Shown here piece after piece: positions 34,297-42,620 of a stretch of DNA of 64,000 nucleotides (positions are counted from its first letter, which is position 1; every line of letters starts with the position of its first letter). The DNA is from Bacteroidota bacterium (GTDB lineage Bacteria; Bacteroidota; Rhodothermia; Rhodothermales; UBA10348). Position numbers and translations under genes: made by a program. Location of the stretch: positions 1-64,000 of the forward strand of contig JAJCYP010000032.1 of NCBI GenBank assembly GCA_029262855.1, in the 5' to 3' direction. Under the pieces are notes generated by a model. It ran no database searches, was not told the DNA's origin, and saw only the letters and a list, made by a program, of their open reading frames with translations.

Positions 34297-37200
34297 CTAA
34301 CGGATCTCAAGCAGCCAGTAGGTCAGCACCTCCTTCAGCCGGGGAATAAGGCCCCGCTCCTGCGGCCTCTCGCCGTCCCGGAGGACCTTGTACAAGTCCT
34401 GCAGAATGGGCTCGGCCTCGGCAAAGTACCCGTGCCCCAGGAGGTCCGTGTCCACCGTGGATGCGTCGACGGTATCGATGCCATCGATCACGACCAGCCC
34501 CTCGCCTGAATCGCCCGCCCGCGCGTAGCCGTGGACGGCCTGGGACGCCTGGAGCGCCCTGTCGCGCGAGGAGGCGTAGAGGGTGACACGGCTGGCCGTC
34601 GATGGAATCACGGGCGCGATCTGCTCGGCAAACGTCTGGGCGTCGATGTCCGGCGCCGCAAGCAGGACCTGATCGAAGATCCGGCCGGCATCCCTGCGGG
34701 CAAACTCGGCTAGGGCCTTGGTCAAGGCCCGGTTACCCATCGAGTGTCCAATGACGTGGATGCGGTCGGCGCCGCTGGCGGAGGACACATCGGACAAAAA
34801 TTCATACAGGTGAGGCCAGGACCACTCCACGTCCGCCTCGTCCCGGGTGTATGCGCCCAGGGAGCCGTCGGACGGCCAGCTGTAGAAAATGGGCGCTCCC
34901 TGGAAGTCCAGGTCGTAGGCCAGTTGGCCCGTCCGACGGGCGGCGTCCTCGAAGGTCACGTTGTAGCCGTGAACGAAGACGAACGCGGACCGGGCGCTCG
35001 ACCGCTCGACCAGCAGCCGCATCTCATCGAGCGCGGTGCCCCTGTCAAGCGGAAGTACTTCCTGCAGCATGACGTGCCTGGAAGGGTCCTCGCGGAATTC
35101 GAATCGCCACCAAACGGGCGATTCCAATTCGCCCATCGAGTGGCCCTTCGGGATGCTCACCGCCGCCCGACCGTACTCCAGGTTGCCGCGCTGCCCGGCA
35201 TAAAAGGTACCAGGATCAGTCGCTCCGCTTCGGGCGCGGTCGGTGCCATAGTAGACGTTCACGGTCACGTATTCCTCGTCTCCCGGAACGTAAGCCTGAT
35301 TTTGGCGAACGGATTCGGCCGATGTGGTGTCATCGAGGATCTGATAGTCAGCCGTGACCTCATTGCCCAGGCCGTCCAGAGCCCGGATGGTCAGTACCGC
35401 CTCGTCAGCTGCCATGGGGACTTCGGCCTCGAACCGGCTGCCGTTCAGTGTGGCGGCCAGGCCGTTGACATACAGGCCACTGACCCCGGCCGGGTCCGTG
35501 ACGGTTCCACTCACCCGCTGGATCCGGTGGCGCTTTCGGACTCCGATGCCGCGCAGTTTTCCTTTCACCACCGAAGGCTCGACCACCGCGACCAACGGGG
35601 GCTCCCGGTCCAGGGCCTGTCGCTCGAAGCGGTAGGTCACCGTGGTACGATTGCCCGCGGGATCGGCGGCCGTGACCACCACCTGTGCGCTGTCTCCGTC
35701 GAGCACCACCGGGACCCTGAGTGTACCATCGGCTCCCAGTTCGAGGGGGCGCTCGCCCAATCGCACGAATGCGATTCCGTTCTCGTCGTGTGCGGAAAGA
35801 AGGAGATCAGCCGTCTCCGTGCCGGGCTTCAGTAGAATCGTCTGACCATCTTCAGCCGGGGCCGGGTCGAGTGCGGTGATTACCGGGGGGTGGGTATCCG
35901 TATCGGTGTCGGTGCCGATGTGCTCGATCTCCACCGTGATGGGAACCACCGAGCCGGCGCCGGCCACCGAGGCAAATTCAGCGGTAAAGGCAATGCGGTC
36001 GGCCTCGAACTCGATCTGCGACTCGGCAATGGCGCGGTCACCGAGCGCAGCCAGCACACGCGCCTCGTACGTTCCCTCGCCCTGCTCGACGCCGGAGATG
36101 ATGGTCTTCAGGTCGAGCGGTTCGGTCGAATACAGTACCGTCAGGTAGTCGATTCCCGGGCGATCGTCCAGGTAGAAGGCGAAGTCCCCCGAGAGGGAGA
36201 CATCGCTCCCCGCATGCGGGAGAAAGGGCGAAACCGTGGAATCCACCGGCACGAGGGGCGTGACCTGGCGCGACAGGTCCGAGGCGAACGCATAGACGTA
36301 GGCGGGCTGGGTGTTCGTGAGGAAGGCCTCGAACTCGGTCTGCGACGGGTAGACCTCGTCCATTCGGTAGACCGTGCCGGTCCGCGATGCCTTCATATCC
36401 TGGCCGGAGAGGAGCTTGAGGGTCAGGGCGCCGGCAAGAGGAGGCGCGTCCTTCGGAAGCTCCTGCGCCGCGTAGACATCGAAACCGTACTTGACGTACT
36501 CGGCAAAGTCGTCATACTTGACCCAGACAAAGCCCTCGTTTCCCCAGCGCGTGCCCCAACTGTTCATCAGTTCGAAGGCCCCGCCATACTTGTTGTCGTC
36601 GTAGCTCACGATGGTCATCGCGTGGCCGTCGTAGGGCGTCACCTCGTCGTCCGGATACGGCTCCCAGAGGTCGTCATGCTCATTCAGGAACGAGGTCGGC
36701 ACCAACATTCCGATGACCACCGGCTTGCCCTCGGAGAGGCTCTTCTTTATCGGAAGCACCTTGTCCTTGCTACCCTGGCCGAAGAGGCGTGTGTACTCCA
36801 GGATCCGGTTCGGCCCGGCCTGTTCGTGATCGCGGACCGAGACGCCTCGGCCGCAGTCAAAAGGAAACTGGCTCAGGTCCGCCGCGCCACGCTCCCGAAT
36901 GATCTCCAGCGCATGAGGAATGTAGGCGCCCCGCGTGCAGGTGGGGTCCGATCCGTACTGGTTGCGCAGCTGATTGTAGACATACGACGGGGAGAACGCG
37001 CTGGCCGTAATGACCTCGGTGTCCGTCCAGCCGTTCTGAATCGCCTGGATGATCGTACGCGCCCCGTAGGCCGTGGCCCAGGCCACGCATGTGCCGGTCT
37101 TACCCTGATTGCCCGGCACCGGGGCATATGATTTGAGGGAAGTAGCCAGCGGAAGCGACTCGAACGAGGACCGCATGAGCGGAGCCATGAGGGGGACGGC

Positions 37201-37317
37201 CTCGTAGGAGGCGTCATCCAGAATCATTCCTCGGCCGAAGGATTCCTGTGCGGCTGCCTCCAGCGGGAGCAGCAGGGCCAGGAGAAGGAGGGTGCAGGGC
37301 GGGAGGTGGGGGCGCAT
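34297..37317 (-). CDS. Papain-like (C1) peptidase fused to DUF900-type alpha/beta hydrolase
   Basis: 1006 residues. ATG 37317 is chosen: it has a good ribosome binding site (AAGGAG) and a signal peptide (MRPHLPPCTLLLLALLLPLEAAAQ). An upstream in-frame start at 37392 adds 25 residues. Residues about 60-310 are a C1 peptidase with oxyanion Gln71 and nucleophile Cys77 (GNQGKTGTCVAWATAYG), His235 (YDGHAMTIVSYDD) and Asn255 (ELMNSWGTRWGNEG). The middle has beta-rich modules, including an Ig-like unit at about 600-690 resembling the one in the caspase gene. The C-terminal third is a DUF900-type hydrolase: VNVYYGTDRARSG, FVFVHGYNVTFEDAARR (about 780) and the nucleophile elbow VIGHSMGNRAL (about 858). 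Two catalytic domains in one exported chain is unusual. Its convergent position suggests a link with the caspase operon. Confidence 0.85.
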   Translation of the reverse strand: MRPHLPPCTLLLLALLLPLEAAAQESFGRGMILDDASYEAVPLMAPLMRSSFESLPLATSLKSYAPVPGNQGKTGTCVAWATAYGARTIIQAIQNGWTDTEVITASAFSPSYVYNQLRNQYGSDPTCTRGAYIPHALEIIRERGAADLSQFPFDCGRGVSVRDHEQAGPNRILEYTRLFGQGSKDKVLPIKKSLSEGKPVVIGMLVPTSFLNEHDDLWEPYPDDEVTPYDGHAMTIVSYDDNKYGGAFELMNSWGTRWGNEGFVWVKYDDFAEYVKYGFDVYAAQELPKDAPPLAGALTLKLLSGQDMKASRTGTVYRMDEVYPSQTEFEAFLTNTQPAYVYAFASDLSRQVTPLVPVDSTVSPFLPHAGSDVSLSGDFAFYLDDRPGIDYLTVLYSTEPLDLKTIISGVEQGEGTYEARVLAALGDRAIAESQIEFEADRIAFTAEFASVAGAGSVVPITVEIEHIGTDTDTDTHPPVITALDPAPAEDGQTILLKPGTETADLLLSAHDENGIAFVRLGERPLELGADGTLRVPVVLDGDSAQVVVTAADPAGNRTTVTYRFERQALDREPPLVAVVEPSVVKGKLRGIGVRKRHRIQRVSGTVTDPAGVSGLYVNGLAATLNGSRFEAEVPMAADEAVLTIRALDGLGNEVTADYQILDDTTSAESVRQNQAYVPGDEEYVTVNVYYGTDRARSGATDPGTFYAGQRGNLEYGRAAVSIPKGHSMGELESPVWWRFEFREDPSRHVMLQEVLPLDRGTALDEMRLLVERSSARSAFVFVHGYNVTFEDAARRTGQLAYDLDFQGAPIFYSWPSDGSLGAYTRDEADVEWSWPHLYEFLSDVSSASGADRIHVIGHSMGNRALTKALAEFARRDAGRIFDQVLLAAPDIDAQTFAEQIAPVIPSTASRVTLYASSRDRALQASQAVHGYARAGDSGEGLVVIDGIDTVDASTVDTDLLGHGYFAEAEPILQDLYKVLRDGERPQERGLIPRLKEVLTYWLLEIR

Positions 37318-37690
37318 GAGGATGCTCCTTTTCAAGTCCTCGTGGATCCCCGGCCGCGGGTCATGCCGGGGCGTTACCCCCAACATAGCCAATATTGCGA
37401 TTATTCACCGCGTGGCCACCGATCGGGACTGGCCGGACAATCGTCTGGTGGGAGACGCCGCTCCGTGAGCGCGCGGGAGGTGGGCGTCAGGATCAACGTG
37501 GGATTGCCTTCGAATATTGATCGGGAATTCGACAGCTGGAACTTGAACGTTCAGAATTTAAGATCCGACCACTTGACATCACAAGTAATCCTTGCTATTC
37601 AGTGTCTCGGGTTGATTCTCGCAGCCCACCACATCCCGCGCCGGCTGGAGTGCCTTCCGGAACAGGTTCCATCGATTTCCCCAACTTACG
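37318..37690. other. Intergenic region between the C1 peptidase and sHdr clusters
   Basis: 373 bp between divergent genes, so it must hold promoters for both directions. Apart from the rightward promoter-like element listed separately and the minus-strand ribosome binding site near 37326-37331, I see no gene, repeat or clear terminator. It is richer in A and T towards its right end. Confidence 0.5.
37573..37601 (+). promoter_or_regulatory. Promoter-like element upstream of the sulfur cluster
   Basis: TTGACA (37573-37578), a 17-bp spacer and TATTCA (37596-37601), about 90-135 bp before the FadL-like gene start. It resembles a sigma70-type promoter. Bacteroidota housekeeping promoters usually differ (TTTG/TAnnTTTG), so its use is uncertain. 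Confidence 0.35.
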
Positions 37691-37735
37691 ATGCGATTTA
37701 TCCCTCTACTGACCATGCTCAACACGCAGCAGGTC

Positions 37736-39055
37736 ATGCGACTCAGCTGCATTCTTCTGCTTGCCGCTGCTTTCGCGTCCGCGCCGGCCTCCGCCCAGGT
37801 GGGTCACACGCTCAGCGGCGTGGGCCCGGTGGACCAGGCGTGGTCGGGTGCCGGTACCGCCAATCCCCAGGACATCATGGGGGCGCTGCACTGGAATCCA
37901 GCCGCGATCACCTCATTCCAGACGAACCAGCTGGGAGTGGGAATCCAGTTCCTTTTTCCCACGAGTGATCTCAACTCGTCGGTTGCGGCTGGGGCATTCG
38001 GTCCCGTCTTTGGTCCCCCTGTAGCCCTGGCCGGGACCACTGAAGGTGAAGCGGGTCCTTTCCCCATGCCATCGGTCGCCTACGTTCACGGGGCCGGGCA
38101 GTCAGACTGGACCTTTGGCGTGGGCGCATTCGTCGCCGGCGGATTCGGCACCGATTACCCTGCCGCCACGAGTCTGGCCGGGAATCCCATCAACACCCCC
38201 CAACCGCCTAATGGACTCGGCTTCGGCCACATATTCTCGGAGTTCGCTATGATGCAGCTGGCCCCGACGGTGGGATACCGGTTGTCGGACCGCGTATCGG
38301 TGGGCGTTGCGCCCACGATCAACTACGCGCTTCTGGAGGTGAGTCCGTTCCCTGCCGCGCCCCCAGACGACGCCAACGGGGACGGTTTCCCGAGCTACGC
38401 CGCCGCTCCGAGTACAGGAGCGCTCGGCTTTGGCTTCCAGGCGGGCATCCACGTCACGATGGACTCCGGATTCAGCCTGGGGGCGTCGTTCAAGAGTCCT
38501 CAGAATTTTTCCGAGTTCGAATTCGACGGGAAGGATGAGAGCGGCGCGCCCAAGCCGATGACGTTCGACCTGGACTACCCGATGATTCTGTCGGCTGGCG
38601 TCGGCTACTCGGGCCAGAAGATTGAACTGGCCGCCGATGTACGCTACCTGGACTACGAGAACACGAACGGTTTCCAGGAAGCTGGATTCGACAACACCGG
38701 GGCGGTCACCGGGTTTGGATGGAACAGCATCACGGCGTTTGCCGTGGGTCTGCAGTACAGGCTCACCGATAAACTGCCTGTTCGCGTGGGGTACTCGTTC
38801 AACGAAAATCCCATTGACGACGAGGTGACCTTTTTCAACACCCCGGCCAATGCCATCATTCAGAGCCGTATCAGCGGCGGCCTGAGCTTTGAGGCCACCG
38901 AGAAGGTGACTGCCTCAGCCGGATTTCAGTACGGGTTCGAGAACTCAATCGAGGGCAACTGGAAGCACCCCCAGTTCGGTACCATTCCGGGGACAAGCGT
39001 CGAGAGCACGCTTTCGACCCTCTTTGTAATGTTCGGTCTGCAATTTTCGCTGTAA
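37736..39055 (+). CDS. FadL/TodX-family outer-membrane transport protein
   Basis: 439 residues from ATG 37736, which starts a signal peptide (MRLSCILLLAAAFASAPASAQ). In-frame ATGs at 37691 and 37715 lengthen it. The mature N-terminus (GPVDQAWSGAGTANPQDIMGALHWNPAAITSF) is the FadL-type hatch. The rest is a 14-strand-type barrel ending LFVMFGLQFSL. The family imports hydrophobic compounds such as fatty acids and aromatics. Its stop is 22 bp before tusA on the same strand, so it is likely part of the sulfur operon and could admit a hydrophobic sulfur substrate (organosulfur compound or sulfur). That role is inference. Confidence 0.82.
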   Translation: MRLSCILLLAAAFASAPASAQVGHTLSGVGPVDQAWSGAGTANPQDIMGALHWNPAAITSFQTNQLGVGIQFLFPTSDLNSSVAAGAFGPVFGPPVALAGTTEGEAGPFPMPSVAYVHGAGQSDWTFGVGAFVAGGFGTDYPAATSLAGNPINTPQPPNGLGFGHIFSEFAMMQLAPTVGYRLSDRVSVGVAPTINYALLEVSPFPAAPPDDANGDGFPSYAAAPSTGALGFGFQAGIHVTMDSGFSLGASFKSPQNFSEFEFDGKDESGAPKPMTFDLDYPMILSAGVGYSGQKIELAADVRYLDYENTNGFQEAGFDNTGAVTGFGWNSITAFAVGLQYRLTDKLPVRVGYSFNENPIDDEVTFFNTPANAIIQSRISGGLSFEATEKVTASAGFQYGFENSIEGNWKHPQFGTIPGTSVESTLSTLFVMFGLQFSL

Positions 39056-39077
39056 CGCCACACTAACGCCAAGAGCC

Positions 39078-39320
39078 ATGTCTGAAATCACCATCGATGC
39101 CAAGCTGGACTGCACCGGGCTTCTGTGCCCCATGCCGGTCGTCAAGACCAAAAAGGCTCTGAAGCCCCTTGAGATCGGACAGACCCTGGAGATGATATCG
39201 ACAGATGCTGGCGCCACGCCCGATATGCAGGCATGGTCCCGGCAGACCGGTCACGACCTGCTATCTGCCGAGGAATTGGACGGTGGGGTCTACCGATTTG
39301 TCATAAGGAAGACCCACTGA
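39078..39320 (+). CDS. tusA: TusA-family sulfur carrier protein
   Basis: 80 residues, the normal TusA size. The conserved CPMP motif (Cys17-Pro-Met-Pro) holds the persulfide-carrying Cys, and a second Cys is at 12. In sulfur oxidisers with sHdr systems, TusA passes sulfane sulfur between DsrE-type proteins and the oxidation complex in the cytoplasm. It is the first cytoplasmic gene of the cluster, 32 bp before a DsrE-family gene, which agrees with that role rather than with tRNA thiolation. Confidence 0.93.
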   Translation: MSEITIDAKLDCTGLLCPMPVVKTKKALKPLEIGQTLEMISTDAGATPDMQAWSRQTGHDLLSAEELDGGVYRFVIRKTH

Positions 39321-39352
39321 CCCTGTCAAACACATAGCAGAGGAATCGTACC

Positions 39353-39874
39353 ATGCCTACAGACAACCACAAGCCGCGCCGTCTGGCCATAGTCTCCAGC
39401 AAGGGGACGCTCGATTGGGCCTATCCGCCGTTCATCCTCGCCAGCGCTGCGGCCGCTATGGATTGGGAAGTCGGCATCTTCTTCACCTTCTACGGCCTTC
39501 CGCTGCTCAAGAAGGATCTCACGGCCAGCGTTTCTCCAATGGGCAATCCTGCCATGCCCATGAAGATGCCCTTTGGTTCGGACGGTTTTCAGAACATTGA
39601 CTGGAAGATCCCCAACGTGCTCACGTCCAATCTGCCAGGGTTCGAGTCGGTGGCCACGTCTCTCATGAAGAAGTCATTCAAGAATAAGGGGGTCGCCACC
39701 GTTGAGGAGCTCCGCGAGATGTGCGTCGAGATGGATGCGCGCCTGATCGGGTGCCAGATGACCATGGACGTGTTCGGCTTCGAGAGGGGCGACTTTATTG
39801 ATGAGTGCGAAATCGGCGGAGCTGCCATGTTCCTGGAGTACGCGGCGGACGCGGACGTCAACCTCTTCATCTGA
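39353..39874 (+). CDS. DsrE-family sulfurtransferase (DsrE3-like, long form)
   Basis: 173 residues of the DsrE/DsrF/DrsH-like fold: LAIVSSKGTLDWAYPPFILASAAAAMDWEVGIFFTFYGL at the N-terminus and ARLIGCQMTMDVFGFERGDF with the conserved Cys134 likely to carry persulfide (others are Cys124 and Cys152). Such proteins trap and transfer sulfane sulfur with TusA in sHdr-containing organisms, where they are called DsrE3A. The subgroup is inferred from length and the MTMDVFG motif. It is followed 24 bp later by a lipoate ligase gene. Confidence 0.85.
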   Translation: MPTDNHKPRRLAIVSSKGTLDWAYPPFILASAAAAMDWEVGIFFTFYGLPLLKKDLTASVSPMGNPAMPMKMPFGSDGFQNIDWKIPNVLTSNLPGFESVATSLMKKSFKNKGVATVEELREMCVEMDARLIGCQMTMDVFGFERGDFIDECEIGGAAMFLEYAADADVNLFI

Positions 39875-39898
39875 GCGGTCACAGCAGACGAGCACGGT

Positions 39899-40981
39899 AT
39901 GCCCATCAGAGTTGTCGATGCGGGGGAGGTGTCGGGCCTGCGGTCGCAGGCGGCATACCATGGCGTGGCGAGGGCCTTCGAACCCACTACGCCGAACACC
40001 ATCGTAGTCCTTACGCCCGGGGATGCGCATGTCTGCATCGGGTTTCATCAGCGGGTCGCGGGAGAGGTTGATCTGGCGTACTGCCGGCGCGAGGGCCTGC
40101 CGGTCGTCCGGCGCGAAATAGGTGGAGGCACGGTTCTGTTGGACCGGGACCAGCTCTTTGTCCAGTGGATATTTCATCCCTCCAGTCTGCCGCGCCAGAT
40201 CGGGCAGCGGTTTGCCCTGTTCACCGCTCCGATGATTGCCGCGTTCCGGGAGTTCGGAATCCGGGCCGAGTATGTGCCCGCAAACGATGTCCAGGTCGAC
40301 GGCAGAAAGATCAGTGGCACGGGGGCCGGGGCGGTGTGTGAGGCGGAGATCGTGGTGGGCAACTTCCTCTTTGATTTTGACCATGAGCGTATGGCGCGCG
40401 TTCTGGATTTTCCGGACGACACGTTCCGGCGCAACTACCGGGAGGGTCTCTACCGCTACATGACCACCATGCGCCGAGAACTGGGCAAGGCTCCCGGCCG
40501 CGAACGCGTCAAGTCCGTCTACCTGAAGTACTGCGCCGAAGCACTGGGGGAGACGCTCGTGTCGGGAGAATTCTCGGCCCGCGAGTTGGAGGCGATGGAG
40601 GCCACCGAGTCCCGTTTCGCCACCCGGGAGTGGCTGCACCGGGAAGGGGGGCTGGAGCGCCCCGGCCGGAAGATCCACGCCGATGTCTGGGTATACCAGG
40701 GCACCGAATCCACGGCCCCGGGAAACATCCGCACGACGGTCCGACTCCGCCACGATACCATAGACGCCATCACATTTGATTGCGCCTTTCCGGTTCAGGA
40801 GAGCGGTGCCCTTCGGCGCCTGGAATCTGAACTGCGCCATGTGCGGCTGGCCCATGAGCCAGTGGCGGCGGCCGTAGACCGATCAAAGATACACCTGGGC
40901 CCCGGCGGCCTGGACCGAGGCGACGTGATTCGCGCCGTCCTCGGAGCCGGAGCACCAGCCAGCAGCATCGTGCATCCATAA
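39899..40981 (+). CDS. Lipoate-protein ligase-family protein
   Basis: 360 residues of the LplA/LipB/BirA fold. Substrate-binding motif RREIGGGT at 71-78, HVCIGFHQR near the N-terminus and the catalytic-type Lys137 in DGRKISGTGAG. A C-terminal accessory-like part (about 230-350) is present. It should adenylate lipoate or octanoate and attach it to Lys74 of one or both LbpA proteins. A second ligase gene, at 48325, keeps RRPTGGGA and Lys145, so this cell has two different family members in one cluster. Division of labour (octanoyl versus lipoyl, LbpA1 versus LbpA2) cannot be read from sequence. Confidence 0.82.
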   Translation: MPIRVVDAGEVSGLRSQAAYHGVARAFEPTTPNTIVVLTPGDAHVCIGFHQRVAGEVDLAYCRREGLPVVRREIGGGTVLLDRDQLFVQWIFHPSSLPRQIGQRFALFTAPMIAAFREFGIRAEYVPANDVQVDGRKISGTGAGAVCEAEIVVGNFLFDFDHERMARVLDFPDDTFRRNYREGLYRYMTTMRRELGKAPGRERVKSVYLKYCAEALGETLVSGEFSARELEAMEATESRFATREWLHREGGLERPGRKIHADVWVYQGTESTAPGNIRTTVRLRHDTIDAITFDCAFPVQESGALRRLESELRHVRLAHEPVAAAVDRSKIHLGPGGLDRGDVIRAVLGAGAPASSIVHP

Positions 40982-40999
40982 ACCTCGAACCCCTGACAC

Positions 41000-41380
41000 G
41001 TGGAAGACCCCGAAGGAAAGAAAATCCTGGTGATCCAGACCCATGGCGTGCAGACGCCCACCCGCACGTACTCCCCGCTATTCTATGCGATGGCGGCGGC
41101 CGCCATGGAAATGGAGGTGATGGTGTGGTTCACCATGGATGGCACCAATCAACTCAGAAAAGGAGCGGCCGAGAAGGTCCAACTCGATCCAACCAGCCAC
41201 GTGACACTCAAAACGATGCTTGAGATGGCGATGGATTCGGATGTGGAGTTGACGGTCTGCCAGCAGAGCCTGACACTGTGGGACATGACGCAGAGTGACT
41301 TGATCGACGGCGTTGGAATCATGGGCGCGACCAGCATCATTGACCTGTCGCTGTCGGCCGATCACGTGATGTACTTCTAA
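41000..41380 (+). CDS. DsrE-family sulfurtransferase (short form)
   Basis: 126 residues starting at GTG 41000 (MEDPEGKKILVIQTHGVQTPTRTYSPLFYAMAAAAMEMEV). There is no earlier or better start, and the next Met lies inside the conserved helix. Single Cys87 in LTVCQQSLTLWDM is the expected persulfide carrier. It resembles the short DsrE3-type proteins (DsrE3B) that accompany TusA in sHdr gene clusters. It lies 12 bp before the first lbpA gene, so sulfur delivery directly to LbpA or sHdr is likely. Confidence 0.85.
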   Translation: MEDPEGKKILVIQTHGVQTPTRTYSPLFYAMAAAAMEMEVMVWFTMDGTNQLRKGAAEKVQLDPTSHVTLKTMLEMAMDSDVELTVCQQSLTLWDMTQSDLIDGVGIMGATSIIDLSLSADHVMYF

Positions 41381-41392
41381 ACCAAAACCGCC

Positions 41393-41860
41393 ATGGCTGA
41401 ACGCGAAGACATACACGGTTGCATTGTCCACAAGGAGTTGCACTACTCGGTGGAAGACCACACGTGGGTGCGCCCGAACGACGATGGCACCGTCACGGTA
41501 GGCATGACAGACATTGCCCAGGGTCTGGCAGGGCCCATTCTGCACGCCCGCATCAAGAAGGTGGGCACGGTCCGAAAAAAGGGCCGCCCCATCGCCACCG
41601 TCGAGAGCAGCAAATGGGTCGGACCGGTCAAGCTGCCGGTAGATGGAACCATCGCCGTGGTCAACGAGACGGTGGCATCCGATCCGCAGGTCATCAATCG
41701 GAGCCCGTACACCAAGGGTTGGTTGGTGAGAATCCAGCCGGACAATCTGGATGAGGACCTGGCGCAAATGGTGACCGGCCAGGCCGCTGTGGATGCGTAT
41801 CGCGAACGCATTGAAACAGAGGGCCTCACGTGCGCGCACGTGGCGGACTTCGAAGACTGA
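41393..41860 (+). CDS. lbpA1: Lipoate-binding protein LbpA (first copy)
   Basis: 155 residues, GcvH-like: HYSVEDHTWVRPNDDGTVTVGMTDIAQGLAGPI followed by the lipoylation site ATVESSKWVGP with Lys74. There are no glycine-cleavage genes nearby; instead it sits beside sHdr genes, the known context of LbpA, which is required for sHdr-type sulfur oxidation and is not exchangeable with GcvH. The lipoyl arm probably carries sulfur intermediates between sHdr active sites. Ends 10 bp before shdrC1. Confidence 0.92.
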   Translation: MAEREDIHGCIVHKELHYSVEDHTWVRPNDDGTVTVGMTDIAQGLAGPILHARIKKVGTVRKKGRPIATVESSKWVGPVKLPVDGTIAVVNETVASDPQVINRSPYTKGWLVRIQPDNLDEDLAQMVTGQAAVDAYRERIETEGLTCAHVADFED

Positions 41861-41870
41861 GGGCGGAGGC

Positions 41871-42581
41871 ATGGAATTCCCTCTGGACCTGAGTGGCAGT
41901 GCGTATCGAGACGTTCCATTTGAGGAAAAGGAGCGTCTTCTGGACGAGGTGAAGTCGGACCTCCGGTTCCAAGACGTGATGTACGGATGCTACGAGTGTG
42001 GCATCTGCGTGGCCGCCTGTCCGTCGGCCCGGTTCTACGATTTCAGCCCGCGGGTGATTGCCCAGGCGGTGGCCCGCGAAGACGCCGATCTGGTCTATAC
42101 GCTCATGAACGACAGCATCTGGGACTGCTCCCAGTGCTTTTCGTGTGACCGGTGTCCCCGAGCGAATTCTCCGGGCGGCCTCATCACGATCATGCGTGAG
42201 GTGGCCGTCAACAACGCCCTTCAGACGGCCCGGAAAGCGCTGGAGGGGTATGAGCGGATCATCTACAAGATCATGTCCACCGGGACGCAGGTGTCTCCGG
42301 ACATGTTGCAACCCGACGCGTTCCCCGACTGGGGAACACACGTGCATGAGATTGCGGACAATCTGGAGATCTGGCGCAGGGCGCTCCCGCCCGAGACGCT
42401 CCATACCACGGAGACGGGTTGGTCCATCGACGACAAGACCATCATCGAGCTCTACCTGATCTGGCACATGACCGGGGTCATGGATATGATCAAAGGTGTG
42501 GACGAAGGGCTCTTCATGATCCTGGTGGACGTGATGGAAGAACGTCTGGAAGAGGCGGGCTACGATGTGGAATTCGAATGA
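41871..42581 (+). CDS. shdrC1: sHdrC1, iron-sulfur subunit of sHdr complex
   Basis: 236 residues. ATG 41871 follows a good ribosome binding site (GGCGGAGG). Two [4Fe-4S] motifs: CYECGICVAACP (Cys40, 43, 46, 50) and CSQCFSCDRCP (Cys86, 89, 92, 95). The second has CxxCxxCxxC spacing. Like HdrC it should relay electrons between the HdrA flavin and the HdrB active site. The C-terminal half is helical and lacks further Cys. It is 39 bp upstream of shdrB1. Confidence 0.9.
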   Translation: MEFPLDLSGSAYRDVPFEEKERLLDEVKSDLRFQDVMYGCYECGICVAACPSARFYDFSPRVIAQAVAREDADLVYTLMNDSIWDCSQCFSCDRCPRANSPGGLITIMREVAVNNALQTARKALEGYERIIYKIMSTGTQVSPDMLQPDAFPDWGTHVHEIADNLEIWRRALPPETLHTTETGWSIDDKTIIELYLIWHMTGVMDMIKGVDEGLFMILVDVMEERLEEAGYDVEFE

Positions 42582-42620
42582 CCGACTCCATCAACCGGGG
42601 CAGTCACCAACAGCAAGAAG

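Noticed and set aside
34744-37131. Plus-strand open frames of 363 and 413 residues
   Set aside because: Both are antisense to the C1 peptidase/hydrolase gene, whose catalytic residues and signal peptide identify the true frame.
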